Part shown: positions 8,361-17,356 of the stretch, in pieces
Layout: each line of letters opens with the position of its first letter
Position numbering within the stretch: the stretch's first letter is position 1
From: Lachnospiraceae bacterium P6B14
GTDB lineage: Bacteria; Bacillota; Clostridia; Lachnospirales; Lachnospiraceae
Reading direction: 5' to 3'
Length of the DNA stretch: 64,000 nt
Assembly: GCA_000687695.1 (NCBI GenBank)
Contig: JHWZ01000011.1
Coordinates: 28,219 to 92,218, forward strand
Program-made: the position numbers and the translations under genes
Notes under the pieces: generated by a model
Told to the model about the DNA's origin: nothing
Seen by the model: only the letters and a program-made list of their open reading frames with translations
Database searches by the model: none

Positions 8361-10697
8361 ATGGCAACAGTTAAACCCCGTGGAGATGAGAACCGACTTC
8401 CCACGGCACAGGCGACAGAATTATCGTTGGATGAGCCTCCTAAAAAGAGTCCCGTTCCAACCACTAAAAAACGTCGCAAAAGAAAACGCAAAAAGATCAA
8501 AAAGCATCGCAAGTTTTGGCTCGCGGTAAAGATCATTATTTTGGTCATACTTTTAGCCATACTGGGTGTCGGATTATTTTTGTACTTTAAATACGGCGAT
8601 ATGGTTTTCGCAATGCAGGACGAAGCGAAGGTTATCGTTGACGCATCAACACCGGAGACCTTCAGGCCGAGTGAGACCTCGATAGCGTACGACAGCAAGG
8701 GGCGTCAGCTTGCAGTGCTGAAGGGCGAAAAGGACTCCTACTACATGACGATAGATAAAATCCCGAAGTATGTTAAGGATGCCTTCATCGTTACCGAGGA
8801 TAAAAAGTTCTACTCACATAACGGAATAGATATCGGAGGTATCTTCCGTGCGGGGTGGCAGTATCTGAAGAACAACGGAGTGGCTACGCAGGGTGCGTCG
8901 ACCATAACCCAGCAGCTCGCCAGGGGAACATTCTTAAGTACGGAAAAAACCCTCGAACGAAAAGTAAAAGAGATCTTCATCGCGATGGAGATGGAGAAAA
9001 AATACACCAAGGATCAGATACTTGAGTTCTACTTAAACTCCATCTATTTTATGAACGGCTACTACGGTATCGAAGCCGCTGCGAAGGGATATTTCAGCAA
9101 AAGCTGTACCGAGCTGACTTTGGGTGAGTTGACATTTTTATGTGCGATTCCCAATAGCCCCAGCCGTTATGATCCTTTGAGACGTTATAAAAATACCATC
9201 GAGCGAAAGAACCGTATTCTCGATCAGATGCTCGCGGATGGTGTTATAAACAGAATAGAATATGACGAGGCGCGTTCACAGAAGATAGTTTTGAACGTTC
9301 AGGAGGTAAAGAGGAGAGATTATATCGAGACCTTTATTACCTACTGCGCTATCAGAAAGCTGATGCATGCGAACGGATTTGAGTTCCGAAACAGCTTTAT
9401 GGATAAGGATGACAAGGCTCAGTACAACGAGCTTTATCAGCAGGAGTATACAACCGCGGAGAAAAAGCTGAAGAATAACGGTCTCCGTATTTATACCTCG
9501 ATCGATCTGTCCATACAGAAGGAGCTGCAGAGATCTATAAACGAGAACCTGAAGGGCTTCAAGGAAAAGACCAAAAAAGGTATTTACAAAATGCAGGGCT
9601 CGGGAACCTGTATTGATAACAAGACCGGACGTGTTGTCGCGATAGTCGGAGGACGTTCACAGCCGAATGACGGATACACACTGAACCGTGCGTTCCAGGC
9701 GTTCCGTCAGCCGGGATCCTCGATAAAGCCGGTTATCGTATATACGCCTTCCTTTGAGCGTGGCAAGACCAGAAGTACTATTGTCAATGACCACAAGTTT
9801 GAAGATGGTCCGTCGAACTCCGGCGGTGGTTATCATGGAAATGTTACGATACAGTATGCCGTGGAGCATTCGTTAAACACGGTGGCATGGCAGCTTTTTG
9901 AGGAGCTTACTCCTCAGGTGGGCCTGCAGTATCTGATCGATATGAACTACTCACATATCGTGGACAGCGACTACTATCCGGCGGCATCACTCGGTGGTCT
10001 GACCTATGGTGTGTCTACACTGGAGCAGGCAAGTGCGTACGCGACTATCGGTAACGGCGGAAAGTACAGAGATCCTACCTGTATCATTTCGATCAAGGAC
10101 GCTGACGGTAACGACGTAGTCGGAGAAGGAATAGAAGAAAAATACATATACAAGCATGAGGCAGCGGACACCATGCTTGATGTCATGCAGGGTGTATTCG
10201 CGAGAGGTACGGCAGCAGGTCATTCACTTAAAAACAGCATGCCGTGCGCAGGAAAGACCGGTACGACCAATGATAAAAAGGACGGTTGGTTCTGCGGACT
10301 CACTCCGTATTATACGACTGCTATTTGGATCGGTTACGATTCGCCAAAAACAGTATATGACCTTCTCGGAAACACATATCCGCTCAGGACATGGGAGCAG
10401 TTTATGAATGCTATCCATGAGAATCTCCCGGCGAAGCAGTTCGAGATATCGAAGGCAGTTATCAAATCCAGAAACGACCATCCGGACGGACCTGTGGCAA
10501 CTCCGACCAAAAAGCCGGAGAATGTAGATGAGGATCCGGACGATGATACGGATGTTGATGATGAGCCGGAGGAAGATGAAGAACCGGACGACGATGGTGG
10601 TGAAGAACCGCCTGTTGATGTCGATCCCGACGATAGTGGCGGTGACGGCGGCGGTGGCGGTGACGGTAACGTAGACATCGATCCGACGGACGGATAG
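8361..10697 (+). CDS. Class A penicillin-binding protein (PBP1A type)
   Basis: Bifunctional peptidoglycan synthase: glycan-chain polymerisation plus peptide cross-linking outside the membrane. A Lys/Arg-rich cytoplasmic tail (about 36-51) precedes one membrane helix (52-76). The GT51 domain has catalytic Glu146 in TEDKKFYSHNGID and the GASTITQQLARG motif (178-189). The transpeptidase domain shows SSIK (453-456), SLN (504-506) and KTG (632-634), all intact. The C-terminal about 80 residues are a low-complexity Asp/Glu/Pro/Gly tail, likely exposed in the wall. AGGAGG precedes the ATG. It is monocistronic and converges on prs. Confidence 0.95.
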   Translation: MATVKPRGDENRLPTAQATELSLDEPPKKSPVPTTKKRRKRKRKKIKKHRKFWLAVKIIILVILLAILGVGLFLYFKYGDMVFAMQDEAKVIVDASTPETFRPSETSIAYDSKGRQLAVLKGEKDSYYMTIDKIPKYVKDAFIVTEDKKFYSHNGIDIGGIFRAGWQYLKNNGVATQGASTITQQLARGTFLSTEKTLERKVKEIFIAMEMEKKYTKDQILEFYLNSIYFMNGYYGIEAAAKGYFSKSCTELTLGELTFLCAIPNSPSRYDPLRRYKNTIERKNRILDQMLADGVINRIEYDEARSQKIVLNVQEVKRRDYIETFITYCAIRKLMHANGFEFRNSFMDKDDKAQYNELYQQEYTTAEKKLKNNGLRIYTSIDLSIQKELQRSINENLKGFKEKTKKGIYKMQGSGTCIDNKTGRVVAIVGGRSQPNDGYTLNRAFQAFRQPGSSIKPVIVYTPSFERGKTRSTIVNDHKFEDGPSNSGGGYHGNVTIQYAVEHSLNTVAWQLFEELTPQVGLQYLIDMNYSHIVDSDYYPAASLGGLTYGVSTLEQASAYATIGNGGKYRDPTCIISIKDADGNDVVGEGIEEKYIYKHEAADTMLDVMQGVFARGTAAGHSLKNSMPCAGKTGTTNDKKDGWFCGLTPYYTTAIWIGYDSPKTVYDLLGNTYPLRTWEQFMNAIHENLPAKQFEISKAVIKSRNDHPDGPVATPTKKPENVDEDPDDDTDVDDEPEEDEEPDDDGGEEPPVDVDPDDSGGDGGGGGDGNVDIDPTDG

Positions 10698-10726
10698 ACC
10701 GATAAAAATCAAAAATAAAAACGACA

Positions 10727-10756
10727 GGGGCTCAGCAACGATTGTTGCTGAGCCCC
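10727..10756 (-). terminator. 13-bp perfect hairpin terminator between converging PBP and prs
   Basis: GGGGCTCAGCAAC (10727-10739) and its exact complement GTTGCTGAGCCCC (10744-10756) flank a 4-base loop. Read on the minus strand the stem is followed by TGTCGTTTTTATTTTT, a proper U-tract, so it ends the dnaD-dnaC-prs transcript. Read on the plus strand the tail (TTGTGAAGG) is weak, though the stem may still slow polymerase leaving the PBP gene. Confidence 0.85.
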
Positions 10757-10826
10757 TTGTGAAGGTATGTTATCAAAAGAGGTATTATTTTTAAGATTGT
10801 AAAAATAACCCACTCTGATAAGCTGA

Positions 10827-11999
10827 TTATTTTTGCCCGTATTTTTTGAGGGCACGCTCGATACGATCTGTCGGATCCAGATACTCGGAGATCGAGTAGT
10901 CATGGTTGAGCGTATCGATGAGCAATGCGATATATTTGCTCATATCTACATCGATATAGTATTCGCGTTTGAGAACCTCCGGATCCTGATAAACCAGGTT
11001 CGTTGTCATAACGCGATCGATAAGTCCTTTTTCATAAGCATCGTCAAACACCTGCATACCGTTGGTGAAAAGACCAAAGGTAGAAGCGACAAATATTCTG
11101 CCGGCCTTGCGGCGTTTAAGCTCTGTAGCGACATCTATCATACTCTCTCCGGAGGAGATCATATCATCGATAACTACGACGTCCTTGCCCTCTACTGATG
11201 AGCCGAGGAACTCGTGAGCCACGATCGGGTTGCGACCGTCAACGATCTTTGTATAGTCTCTTCTCTTATAGAATGTTCCCACATCCACTCCGATGACGTT
11301 TCCGAAGTAGATCGCACGACCCATGGCGCCCTCGTCGGGAGAGATGATCATCATGTGATCGGCATCCATTTTTATGTCGTCTACGTTTGCGAGCAGTGCC
11401 TTGATAAACTGATAAGTAGGCTGAACTGTCTCGAAGCTGTTAAGCGGAATAGCGTTCTGTACTCTCGGGTCATGCGCGTCAAATGTGATGATATTCTCAA
11501 CACCCATGCTGACGAGCTCCTGCAGAGCGAAAGCACAGTCGAGAGACTCTCTGGTAGTTCTTCTGTGCTGTCTGCCCTCGTATAAAAATGGCATGATAAC
11601 CGAAAGTCTTCTTGCCTTTCCTCCGATAGCGGAGATCATACGCTTCAGGTCCTGATAGTGATCATCAGGTGACATGTGATTTATCTGACCGCACACCTTG
11701 TATGAAAGGCTGTGGTTACAAACATCGACAAGAAGGAATATATCCTTTCCTCTGACTGACTCGTTGATGATTCCCTTTGCTTCACCGGATCCGAATCTCG
11801 GGCATTTTGCATCGATGATATAAGAATCCTTTTTGTAGTTTGTGAAGTGGATCTCCTGAGCCGGATCCATGGCTGCCTCGCGACGCCAGTCGGATATGTA
11901 TTTGTCTACCTTTTCTCCGATAGCACGGCTGCTTTCCAAAGGAATGATCGCCAGGTCTCCATAAGGAATACTCTTGTTTAGTTCTTTTTGCGTTGGCAT
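10827..11999 (-). CDS. prs: Ribose-phosphate pyrophosphokinase (PRPP synthetase), long form
   Basis: Makes phosphoribosyl pyrophosphate from ribose 5-phosphate and ATP, the precursor for purines, pyrimidines, histidine and NAD. The PRPP-binding motif VVVIDDMISSGESM and the FDAHDPRVQNAIP block (counterpart of the usual DLHA/QIQGFF motif) identify it. At 390 aa it is about 75 residues longer than the classical 315-aa enzyme; the extra length is an N-terminal extension and internal insertions, as in a distinct clostridial subgroup. GGGAGA precedes the ATG. It lies 54 bp after dnaC on the same strand and ends at a strong terminator, so dnaD-dnaC-prs is a probable operon. Confidence 0.9.
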   Translation of the reverse strand: MPTQKELNKSIPYGDLAIIPLESSRAIGEKVDKYISDWRREAAMDPAQEIHFTNYKKDSYIIDAKCPRFGSGEAKGIINESVRGKDIFLLVDVCNHSLSYKVCGQINHMSPDDHYQDLKRMISAIGGKARRLSVIMPFLYEGRQHRRTTRESLDCAFALQELVSMGVENIITFDAHDPRVQNAIPLNSFETVQPTYQFIKALLANVDDIKMDADHMMIISPDEGAMGRAIYFGNVIGVDVGTFYKRRDYTKIVDGRNPIVAHEFLGSSVEGKDVVVIDDMISSGESMIDVATELKRRKAGRIFVASTFGLFTNGMQVFDDAYEKGLIDRVMTTNLVYQDPEVLKREYYIDVDMSKYIALLIDTLNHDYSISEYLDPTDRIERALKKYGQK

Positions 12000-12053
12000 T
12001 CTTTTCTCCCATCTAATAAATATGTTTTCAGTATCTATCTGAAACGATCGCGC

Positions 12054-13037
12054 CTATAGTTTTTTGAGGCGTATATCGTCACCGATCAGTCTTAACATCT
12101 GATAGTTCTTTGCAATACGTGAAAAGATCCTCTCGGAATAAATCTCGTTCATATCCTGTATCGAAAGGTTTGTTGTGATGATCGTCTGCAGGCGGTTCAT
12201 CAGTCGTCTCTCGATAACATGATAGAGCTGAACGGTAGTAAAGCTGTTGGTAAGCTCGGTTCCGAGATCATCTACTATCAAAAGCTCGCACTCAGTTAAG
12301 TATGAGAACATGGAGCTTTTTTCCTGATAATTAAGTTCCTTGTCAAACTGTCTCGCTTCGAGTATCTCGAAAAATCTTATCGCGTCCAGATACAACACGG
12401 AGTGACCCTGAGCCAAAAGCTCGCCCGCGATACAGTGCGACAAAAATGTCTTGCCGATGCCGGTGTCTCCGTAGAGAAGGAGATTGTCGAACTCATCATC
12501 AAAGGTTTTTACAAAACACATGCAGGAGTCATACACATCCTTCATGATCACGCGGGAGCTCATCCCGGTCAAAGGATCTGTCATATCCTCCGGATATAAG
12601 GACAGATCGAACTTATCAAATGACTCCTCTTTGATGATGTCGCCGAGACCCGACTGTGAGTAAAAAAGCTCTATGGCCTGCTTCTTCAGACAGTGGCATT
12701 TTTCATTGCCGATGTAGCCGGTGTCCTTGCAGTCAGGGCACTCGTACTCAGGCTCGAGATAGTTCTCGTCAAAGCCGTGTGACTTTAAAAGAGTCAGTCG
12801 TTCCGACTTCAGCAGTTCCATCCGCTTCTCAAATTCCTGTGAAGAAAGAGCGGTGTTTTTAGCATGGTTTTTGACATACTCATAGGAAAGGTGACGCGCC
12901 CTGGCCTCCAGCTCGCGTAACTCAGGTATGTCTGCATATACCTTGATACGTCTTTCATCCAGCCCTGCCGAAGCACGTTGTCTGCGCTCTGAATAGCGGG
13001 CCATCAGACGGTCATATTGGCTGTTTGTGAGGTTCAT
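12054..13037 (-). CDS. dnaC: DnaC/DnaI-type helicase loader ATPase
   Basis: AAA+ ATPase predicted to load the replicative helicase DnaB onto single-stranded DNA. The N-terminal half is helical; a zinc-binding cluster CPDC-KDTGYIGN-EKCHC sits near residues 99-115. The ATPase core has Walker A GDTGIGKT (about 190), Walker B LLIVDDLGTE (about 255) and an IITTNLS sensor segment. The 327-aa length fits clostridial DnaC/DnaI loaders. The start overlaps the end of the DnaD-domain gene by 4 bp, the standard primosome gene pairing. Family members are also annotated simply as ATP-binding protein. Confidence 0.9.
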   Translation of the reverse strand: MNLTNSQYDRLMARYSERRQRASAGLDERRIKVYADIPELRELEARARHLSYEYVKNHAKNTALSSQEFEKRMELLKSERLTLLKSHGFDENYLEPEYECPDCKDTGYIGNEKCHCLKKQAIELFYSQSGLGDIIKEESFDKFDLSLYPEDMTDPLTGMSSRVIMKDVYDSCMCFVKTFDDEFDNLLLYGDTGIGKTFLSHCIAGELLAQGHSVLYLDAIRFFEILEARQFDKELNYQEKSSMFSYLTECELLIVDDLGTELTNSFTTVQLYHVIERRLMNRLQTIITTNLSIQDMNEIYSERIFSRIAKNYQMLRLIGDDIRLKKL

Positions 13038-14152
13038 GGTGTTCCCTTTCTCTTTTGAAGAAATTGCAATTCCATATCTTCATAATCCTCGTCAGTATAG
13101 TCGCGGCCTTTGAAGTTCTGGAAAGCATTGTTGTTCAAACGCTTTTTCTGCGCAGCGGAAGAACGCGTCTTTCTGGATTTATGATATGCCTCTTCTATGC
13201 GGGCGATATCATCAAGTGTGTGTACATTTTTATCATGCCAACCGGCAAGTATTTTTGATACATAATTTAAGTTCGTATCGCCGGACTGGATCACTGTTTT
13301 TTTGCATGCCTCTGTGATTATCTCGTCGGAAAAATCATAAGCATCCCACGAATCGATTATCTCCTTTTCAGCCGGCGCGAAATCTCTGTGGATCCCGAGC
13401 GCATGCGCAACCGGACGATACTTTCCGGCGAAGTCAGCGGCCTCTGCTCTCGCGTCAACTACGGTCTGGATTCCCTTCGTAGCCCAGTTTATCGCGATGG
13501 ATTCGATGTAGCGGGTATTTGTTTTCTTACGCTCTGATGCCAAATCATAGAGATAGCAGATGAGATCTCCGGAAAAGCTGAGATCACATATCAGATACAT
13601 AACAAGCTGCATGTGTGCCGGAGTGACAGGCGCACCGAGTGCCTGCTCGATATGTGAAAGAGTTCGCTGCATCTCGACATCCTTTGATAGAGCCTCTATC
13701 TGCATCGGAGTATACTCGATACGTTCGGGGACGTTTACCGTCTGCTCCTTCGGCATCTCGTATTCCACTGCATCGCGCTCCGTGTTCAGCACACGAAGAT
13801 GAGGCGCACCTGTCTCGATAAAGGTGTGCGTAGGATCGGGAGCAGCCTGAACCATATCGGGATTGTGAAGGGAGATGCCGACGATGTGGTCGCCATCCAT
13901 AAGCAGGGTCAGAAGTCCTTCCCTCTCCCAATAGTGCAAAGATCTAACGATATCGCGTTCAGTCAGATCCAGTCTGTCCGCCAAAGTCTCCACGGAAACC
14001 TGACCGGTGAGTCCCGGATTCTGGCTTGCCATGAGCAGGTACAGATAGATCTTGACGTTCTCGCCGTTTGCTCTCAATATATAATGTAACAATATCTCAT
14101 TCGGCACCTGGGTGTTTCCCGGTGTGCCGTCAGTGGTGATCATAAAACCCAT
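13034..14152 (-). CDS. dnaD: DnaD-domain primosome protein
   Basis: Replication-initiation or restart protein that helps remodel DNA and recruit the helicase loader. An N-terminal winged-helix region (LLHYILRANGENVKIYLYLL, then LADRLDLTERDIVRSLHYWE) is followed by a DnaD/DnaB2-like domain near residues 180-340, including the IQSGDTNLNYVSKILAGW block. The longest frame starts at a GTG (14188) that lies upstream of the predicted transcription start near 14184. ATG at 14173 has no ribosome site; ATG at 14152 has AGGAG 13 bases upstream, so 14152 is the choice, with low certainty. Overlaps dnaC by 4 bp. A DnaA-box array lies just upstream of its promoter. Confidence 0.85.
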   Translation of the reverse strand: MGFMITTDGTPGNTQVPNEILLHYILRANGENVKIYLYLLMASQNPGLTGQVSVETLADRLDLTERDIVRSLHYWEREGLLTLLMDGDHIVGISLHNPDMVQAAPDPTHTFIETGAPHLRVLNTERDAVEYEMPKEQTVNVPERIEYTPMQIEALSKDVEMQRTLSHIEQALGAPVTPAHMQLVMYLICDLSFSGDLICYLYDLASERKKTNTRYIESIAINWATKGIQTVVDARAEAADFAGKYRPVAHALGIHRDFAPAEKEIIDSWDAYDFSDEIITEACKKTVIQSGDTNLNYVSKILAGWHDKNVHTLDDIARIEEAYHKSRKTRSSAAQKKRLNNNAFQNFKGRDYTDEDYEDMELQFLQKRKGTP

Positions 14153-14190
14153 TCTCGGATCCACACTCCTCATAAAAACGATTTGCACAT

Positions 14191-14219
14191 ATCATAACAC
14201 AAAGTGAAAGAGGTTGCAA
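14191..14219 (-). promoter_or_regulatory. Promoter of the dnaD-dnaC-prs operon
   Basis: On the minus strand TTGCAA (14219-14214) and TATGAT (14196-14191) have a 17-bp spacer. The predicted start is near 14184, giving a very short leader. Confidence 0.65.
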
Positions 14220-14256
14220 ACCCCCCGGAGTGTGCTCTTTTTATGTAGAAAACGGG

Positions 14257-14456
14257 TGTGGATAATGTGCATAATGTGGATAACGTGATTTCGATCAGAC
14301 TATTTATGTAGAAAAATATCCCGAAAGAGCCTTAAAATGGGAATTCTGATCAAGTATAATAAGAATTAAAGTTATGAACAGTAAAAAAGATCAAAAAATT
14401 ATCCACCACCTGATTGCGGATGAAAAAGTGCATAAGGTGGTGGATAATGTGCATAA
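14257..14456 (-). promoter_or_regulatory. DnaA-box array upstream of dnaD-dnaC
   Basis: Seven 9-mers match the DnaA box TTATNCACA (reverse TGTGNATAA) with at most one mismatch. Three exact copies lie head to tail with no gap at 14257-14265, 14266-14274 and 14275-14283. A fourth exact copy is at 14448-14456. One-mismatch copies are at 14399-14407 (opposite orientation), 14427-14435 and 14439-14447. The interval also carries a 13-bp direct repeat TTTATGTAGAAAA at 14240-14252 and 14303-14315 and an AT-rich centre. The triple array is about 40 bp upstream of the dnaD -35. No coding capacity is visible in 14189-14457. Confidence 0.75.
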
Positions 14457-14457
14457 G

Positions 14458-15855
14458 TTACTCTGCTAAAAGGTCCTCTCCAATATCTACTATGTTTCCG
14501 GCACCCATAGTTATCAACAAATCGCCGGCTAGTAAATTTTTTAAAATAAATTTTTTGATGTCCTCAAAACCGCCTAAATACGTTGCTTTTCCTCCATGGC
14601 TGTTTATGAGGTCCGCGATGTCTCTTGAAGAGATATCACCGGGGTCAGCTTCGCGTGCTGCATATATATCCGCGAGGATCACGTGGTCTGCAGCAGAAAG
14701 TGCGTCCGCGAAGTCCGGTAAAAATGCCTTCGTTCTGGTGTAGGTGTGCGGCTGGAATGCGACCCAGAGCTTCTCGTGAGGGTATCTCTTGGCGGACTCC
14801 AGTGTGGCTCTGATCTCCGTCGGGTGATGAGCGTAGTCATCGATAATGGTAAAGCCGTGGGTGGTTCCCTTGTACTCAAACCTTCTTTCGGTACCCTTAA
14901 ACTCGGAGAGTGCTGCGGATACTGCGTCGCCATCGATTCCTTTAGTATCAGCGAGAGCGATACATGCCAGAGTGTTTCCCACGTTGTGCAGTCCGGGAAC
15001 ATTCAGCGTGTACGGTCCGGCCTCACCATTCGGAGTGACAGCCGTGAAGGATGCGTTGCCGTGGTCATTGTAGCTGATGTCCTTCGCGGTGTAGTCTGCA
15101 GGCTTCGTAGCAGAGAAGGTAAGTACCTTGCAGGAAAGACCCTCTGTGATCTCCTCATAGTTATCGATGTCCGCGTTTATGATCAGGGTTCCGTCATCCG
15201 GTATGAGTGCCGCGAAACGCCTGAAGGAGTTGCGGATATCATCTATGTCTTTGAAGAAATCCATGTGATCTTCTTCTATATTAAGTATGATCCCGATGGT
15301 CGGGAAAAATTTCAAAAAGCTGTTGGTGTACTCACACGCTTCGGTAATGAAGTTCGGTGAGCGACCGATTCTTATGTTGCCTCCTATGACCGGAAGGATA
15401 CCACCGACCGAGATGGTGGGGTCGAGTCCTGCGGACAAAAAAATATGTGAGGCGATGGAGGTCGTTGTCGTCTTGCCGTGAGTGCCGGCTATGGCTACGG
15501 CGGTCTGATAATTTTTCATGACCTGTCCGACGAGCTCAGCTCTCTCCATCATCGGCAGTCCTCTTTTTACGCACTCGGCGTATTCGGGATTGTCAGGGTG
15601 GATGGCGGCAGTGTATACGACAGCATCGATATCATCGGTGATGTTTGCAGCTACCTGCTCATACGCTATGGTCACTCCGAGGCTCTCGAGATGCTCGGTG
15701 ATAGGGCTTTTCGCGCGGTCGGAACCTGAGATGACAAAACCCATCGAGTGAAGCAGCTCGGCGAACCCGCTCATGCTGATACCACCGATACCGATAAAGT
15801 GAATGTGCAGGGGATGAGAGGACTCGCCTGCTTTTTTGAAATCGATTGTATACAT
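14458..15855 (-). CDS. murC: UDP-N-acetylmuramate--L-alanine ligase
   Basis: Cytoplasmic ATP-dependent ligase adding L-alanine to UDP-MurNAc, the first amino acid of the peptidoglycan stem peptide. Visible are the N-terminal nucleotide-sugar loop HFIGIGGISMSGFAE, the ATP-binding GTHGKTTTTS (about 123-132), the central ILNIEEDHMDFF block and the C-terminal DDYAHHPTEI motif, all typical of MurC. Two ATGs compete: the one at 15861 is only 2 bases from GGAGG, while that at 15855 is 8 bases away and is preferred (465 aa). It is transcribed towards the DnaA-box array and dnaD; no terminator is obvious after it. Confidence 0.93.
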   Translation of the reverse strand: MYTIDFKKAGESSHPLHIHFIGIGGISMSGFAELLHSMGFVISGSDRAKSPITEHLESLGVTIAYEQVAANITDDIDAVVYTAAIHPDNPEYAECVKRGLPMMERAELVGQVMKNYQTAVAIAGTHGKTTTTSIASHIFLSAGLDPTISVGGILPVIGGNIRIGRSPNFITEACEYTNSFLKFFPTIGIILNIEEDHMDFFKDIDDIRNSFRRFAALIPDDGTLIINADIDNYEEITEGLSCKVLTFSATKPADYTAKDISYNDHGNASFTAVTPNGEAGPYTLNVPGLHNVGNTLACIALADTKGIDGDAVSAALSEFKGTERRFEYKGTTHGFTIIDDYAHHPTEIRATLESAKRYPHEKLWVAFQPHTYTRTKAFLPDFADALSAADHVILADIYAAREADPGDISSRDIADLINSHGGKATYLGGFEDIKKFILKNLLAGDLLITMGAGNIVDIGEDLLAE

Positions 15856-16018
15856 TTTCATTTCCTCCGTTTACAATATGGTGTGCTCCGTCTGTGTGAG
15901 AGACTCCATATGTATATAAATTATTTTAACAAGTCTTGATAAAAAAAACAAGTCCGTTTTTTAATTGTGCACTTTTCACAAAAATGAAAAAAATCACAAA
16001 AAATTTTTGTAAAAAATA

Positions 16019-16047
16019 TTCACATTTGTAAAAATATGTGTTATAAT
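16019..16047 (+). promoter_or_regulatory. Promoter of glgC-glgD
   Basis: TTCACA (16019-16024) and TATAAT (16042-16047), 17-bp spacer, in an AT-rich stretch. An in-frame ATG at 16046 falls inside the -10 and so cannot be the glgC start. Confidence 0.75.
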
Positions 16048-16078
16048 GAAGTCACTATTTTACAACAGGGGTGATCAG

Positions 16079-17356
16079 ATGATTAAAAAAGAAATGATAG
16101 CCATGCTTTTGGCTGGCGGACAGGGCTCCAGACTCGGTGTCCTGACTGCGAATGTGGCAAAGCCTGCTGTTGCTTTTGGAGGGAAATATCGTATCATCGA
16201 TTTCCCGCTGAGTAACTGTATCAACTCGGGGGTTGATACGGTGGGCGTGCTGACTCAGTACCAACCATTGAAGCTGAATACTCACATCGGAATCGGTATT
16301 CCGTGGGACCTGGATCGAAACGTCGGTGGTGTGTCGATCCTGCCGCCATATGAGAAGAGTCAGAACAGTGAATGGTATACGGGTACTGCGAACGCGATCT
16401 ATCAGAACTTAAACTACATGGAGTATTATAATCCTGATTACGTTCTGATACTCGGCGGAGATCACATCTACAAGATGGATTATCAGGTGATGCTCGATTT
16501 CCACAAAGCAAACAATGCTGATGTCACGATGGCTACTATTCCGGTACCCATTGAGGAGGCGAGTCGTTTCGGCGTATGTATCACGGATGACACGCATCGT
16601 GTGCTTGAGTTCGAAGAGAAGCCGGAACACCCTAGAAGCAATCTGGCTTCGATGGGTATCTATATTTTCTCCTGGCCGGTGCTGAAGGAAGCGTTGATCC
16701 GTCTGAAGGATCAGGCGGGATGTGACTTTGGTAAGCATATTCTTCCGTATTGTAAGGACAGGGGAGACCGCATCTTTGCATATGAGTTCAATGGCTATTG
16801 GAAAGATGTCGGAACGTTGGGTTCTTATTGGGAGTCCAACATGGAACTTATCGACTTGATTCCGGTATTCAATCTTTACGAAGAATTCTGGAAAATCTAC
16901 ACCCGCAACGAGTGGCTCAGACCACAGTTCATTGCGGAGGATGCAGTTGTTGATCGCGCGATCATAGGTGATGGTTGCGAGATCTACGGAGAGGTACACA
17001 ACTCCGTGATAGGTTCTGACGTGATAATAGAAGAAGGAGCCATAGTACGTGATTCCATTATTATGAATTCCGTAGTTATTGGCAAGGATACGGTACTTGA
17101 CCGGGCTATCGTGTCAGAGAACACCTCGATCGGAGCAAAATGCGTCTTAGGCGCAGGCGAGGAAGGCGTGACAAACAAGCTCAAACCGGATGTCTATGCT
17201 TTCGATCTTGTCACCGTCGGAGAAAATACCGTCATTCCGGATGGTATTTCGATCGGTAAGAATACTGCTATATCAGGAAGGACTACAGCAGAGGATTATC
17301 CCGGAAATGTTTTGGCCGGGGGCGAGACTATGATAAAGGCAGGTGACATGTTATGA
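16079..17356 (+). CDS. glgC: Glucose-1-phosphate adenylyltransferase, catalytic subunit
   Basis: Forms ADP-glucose from ATP and glucose 1-phosphate, the committed step of glycogen synthesis. The nucleotide-binding start [16 protein letters not shown], the [20 protein letters not shown] block and the GTANAIYQN motif are conserved, and the C-terminal half has the left-handed beta-helix hexapeptide repeats. The ATG at 16079 follows AGGGGTG at 16067-16073; this gives 425 aa, close to the GlgC norm. Its stop overlaps the glgD start by 4 bp. GlgC and GlgD are expected to form a heterotetramer, as in Bacillus. Confidence 0.94.
   Translation: MIKKEMIAMLLAGGQGSRLGVLTANVAKPAVAFGGKYRIIDFPLSNCINSGVDTVGVLTQYQPLKLNTHIGIGIPWDLDRNVGGVSILPPYEKSQNSEWYTGTANAIYQNLNYMEYYNPDYVLILGGDHIYKMDYQVMLDFHKANNADVTMATIPVPIEEASRFGVCITDDTHRVLEFEEKPEHPRSNLASMGIYIFSWPVLKEALIRLKDQAGCDFGKHILPYCKDRGDRIFAYEFNGYWKDVGTLGSYWESNMELIDLIPVFNLYEEFWKIYTRNEWLRPQFIAEDAVVDRAIIGDGCEIYGEVHNSVIGSDVIIEEGAIVRDSIIMNSVVIGKDTVLDRAIVSENTSIGAKCVLGAGEEGVTNKLKPDVYAFDLVTVGENTVIPDGISIGKNTAISGRTTAEDYPGNVLAGGETMIKAGDML

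Noticed and set aside
9987..10712. Minus-strand ORFs opposite the penicillin-binding protein tail
   Set aside because: They arise from the low-complexity Asp/Glu/Gly-rich coding tail; no support as genes.
14189..14457. DnaA-box cluster as the chromosomal origin
   Set aside because: No dnaA or dnaN nearby, only about 270 bp, and no clear GC-rich/AT-rich unwinding layout; a regulatory or titration site is the more modest reading.
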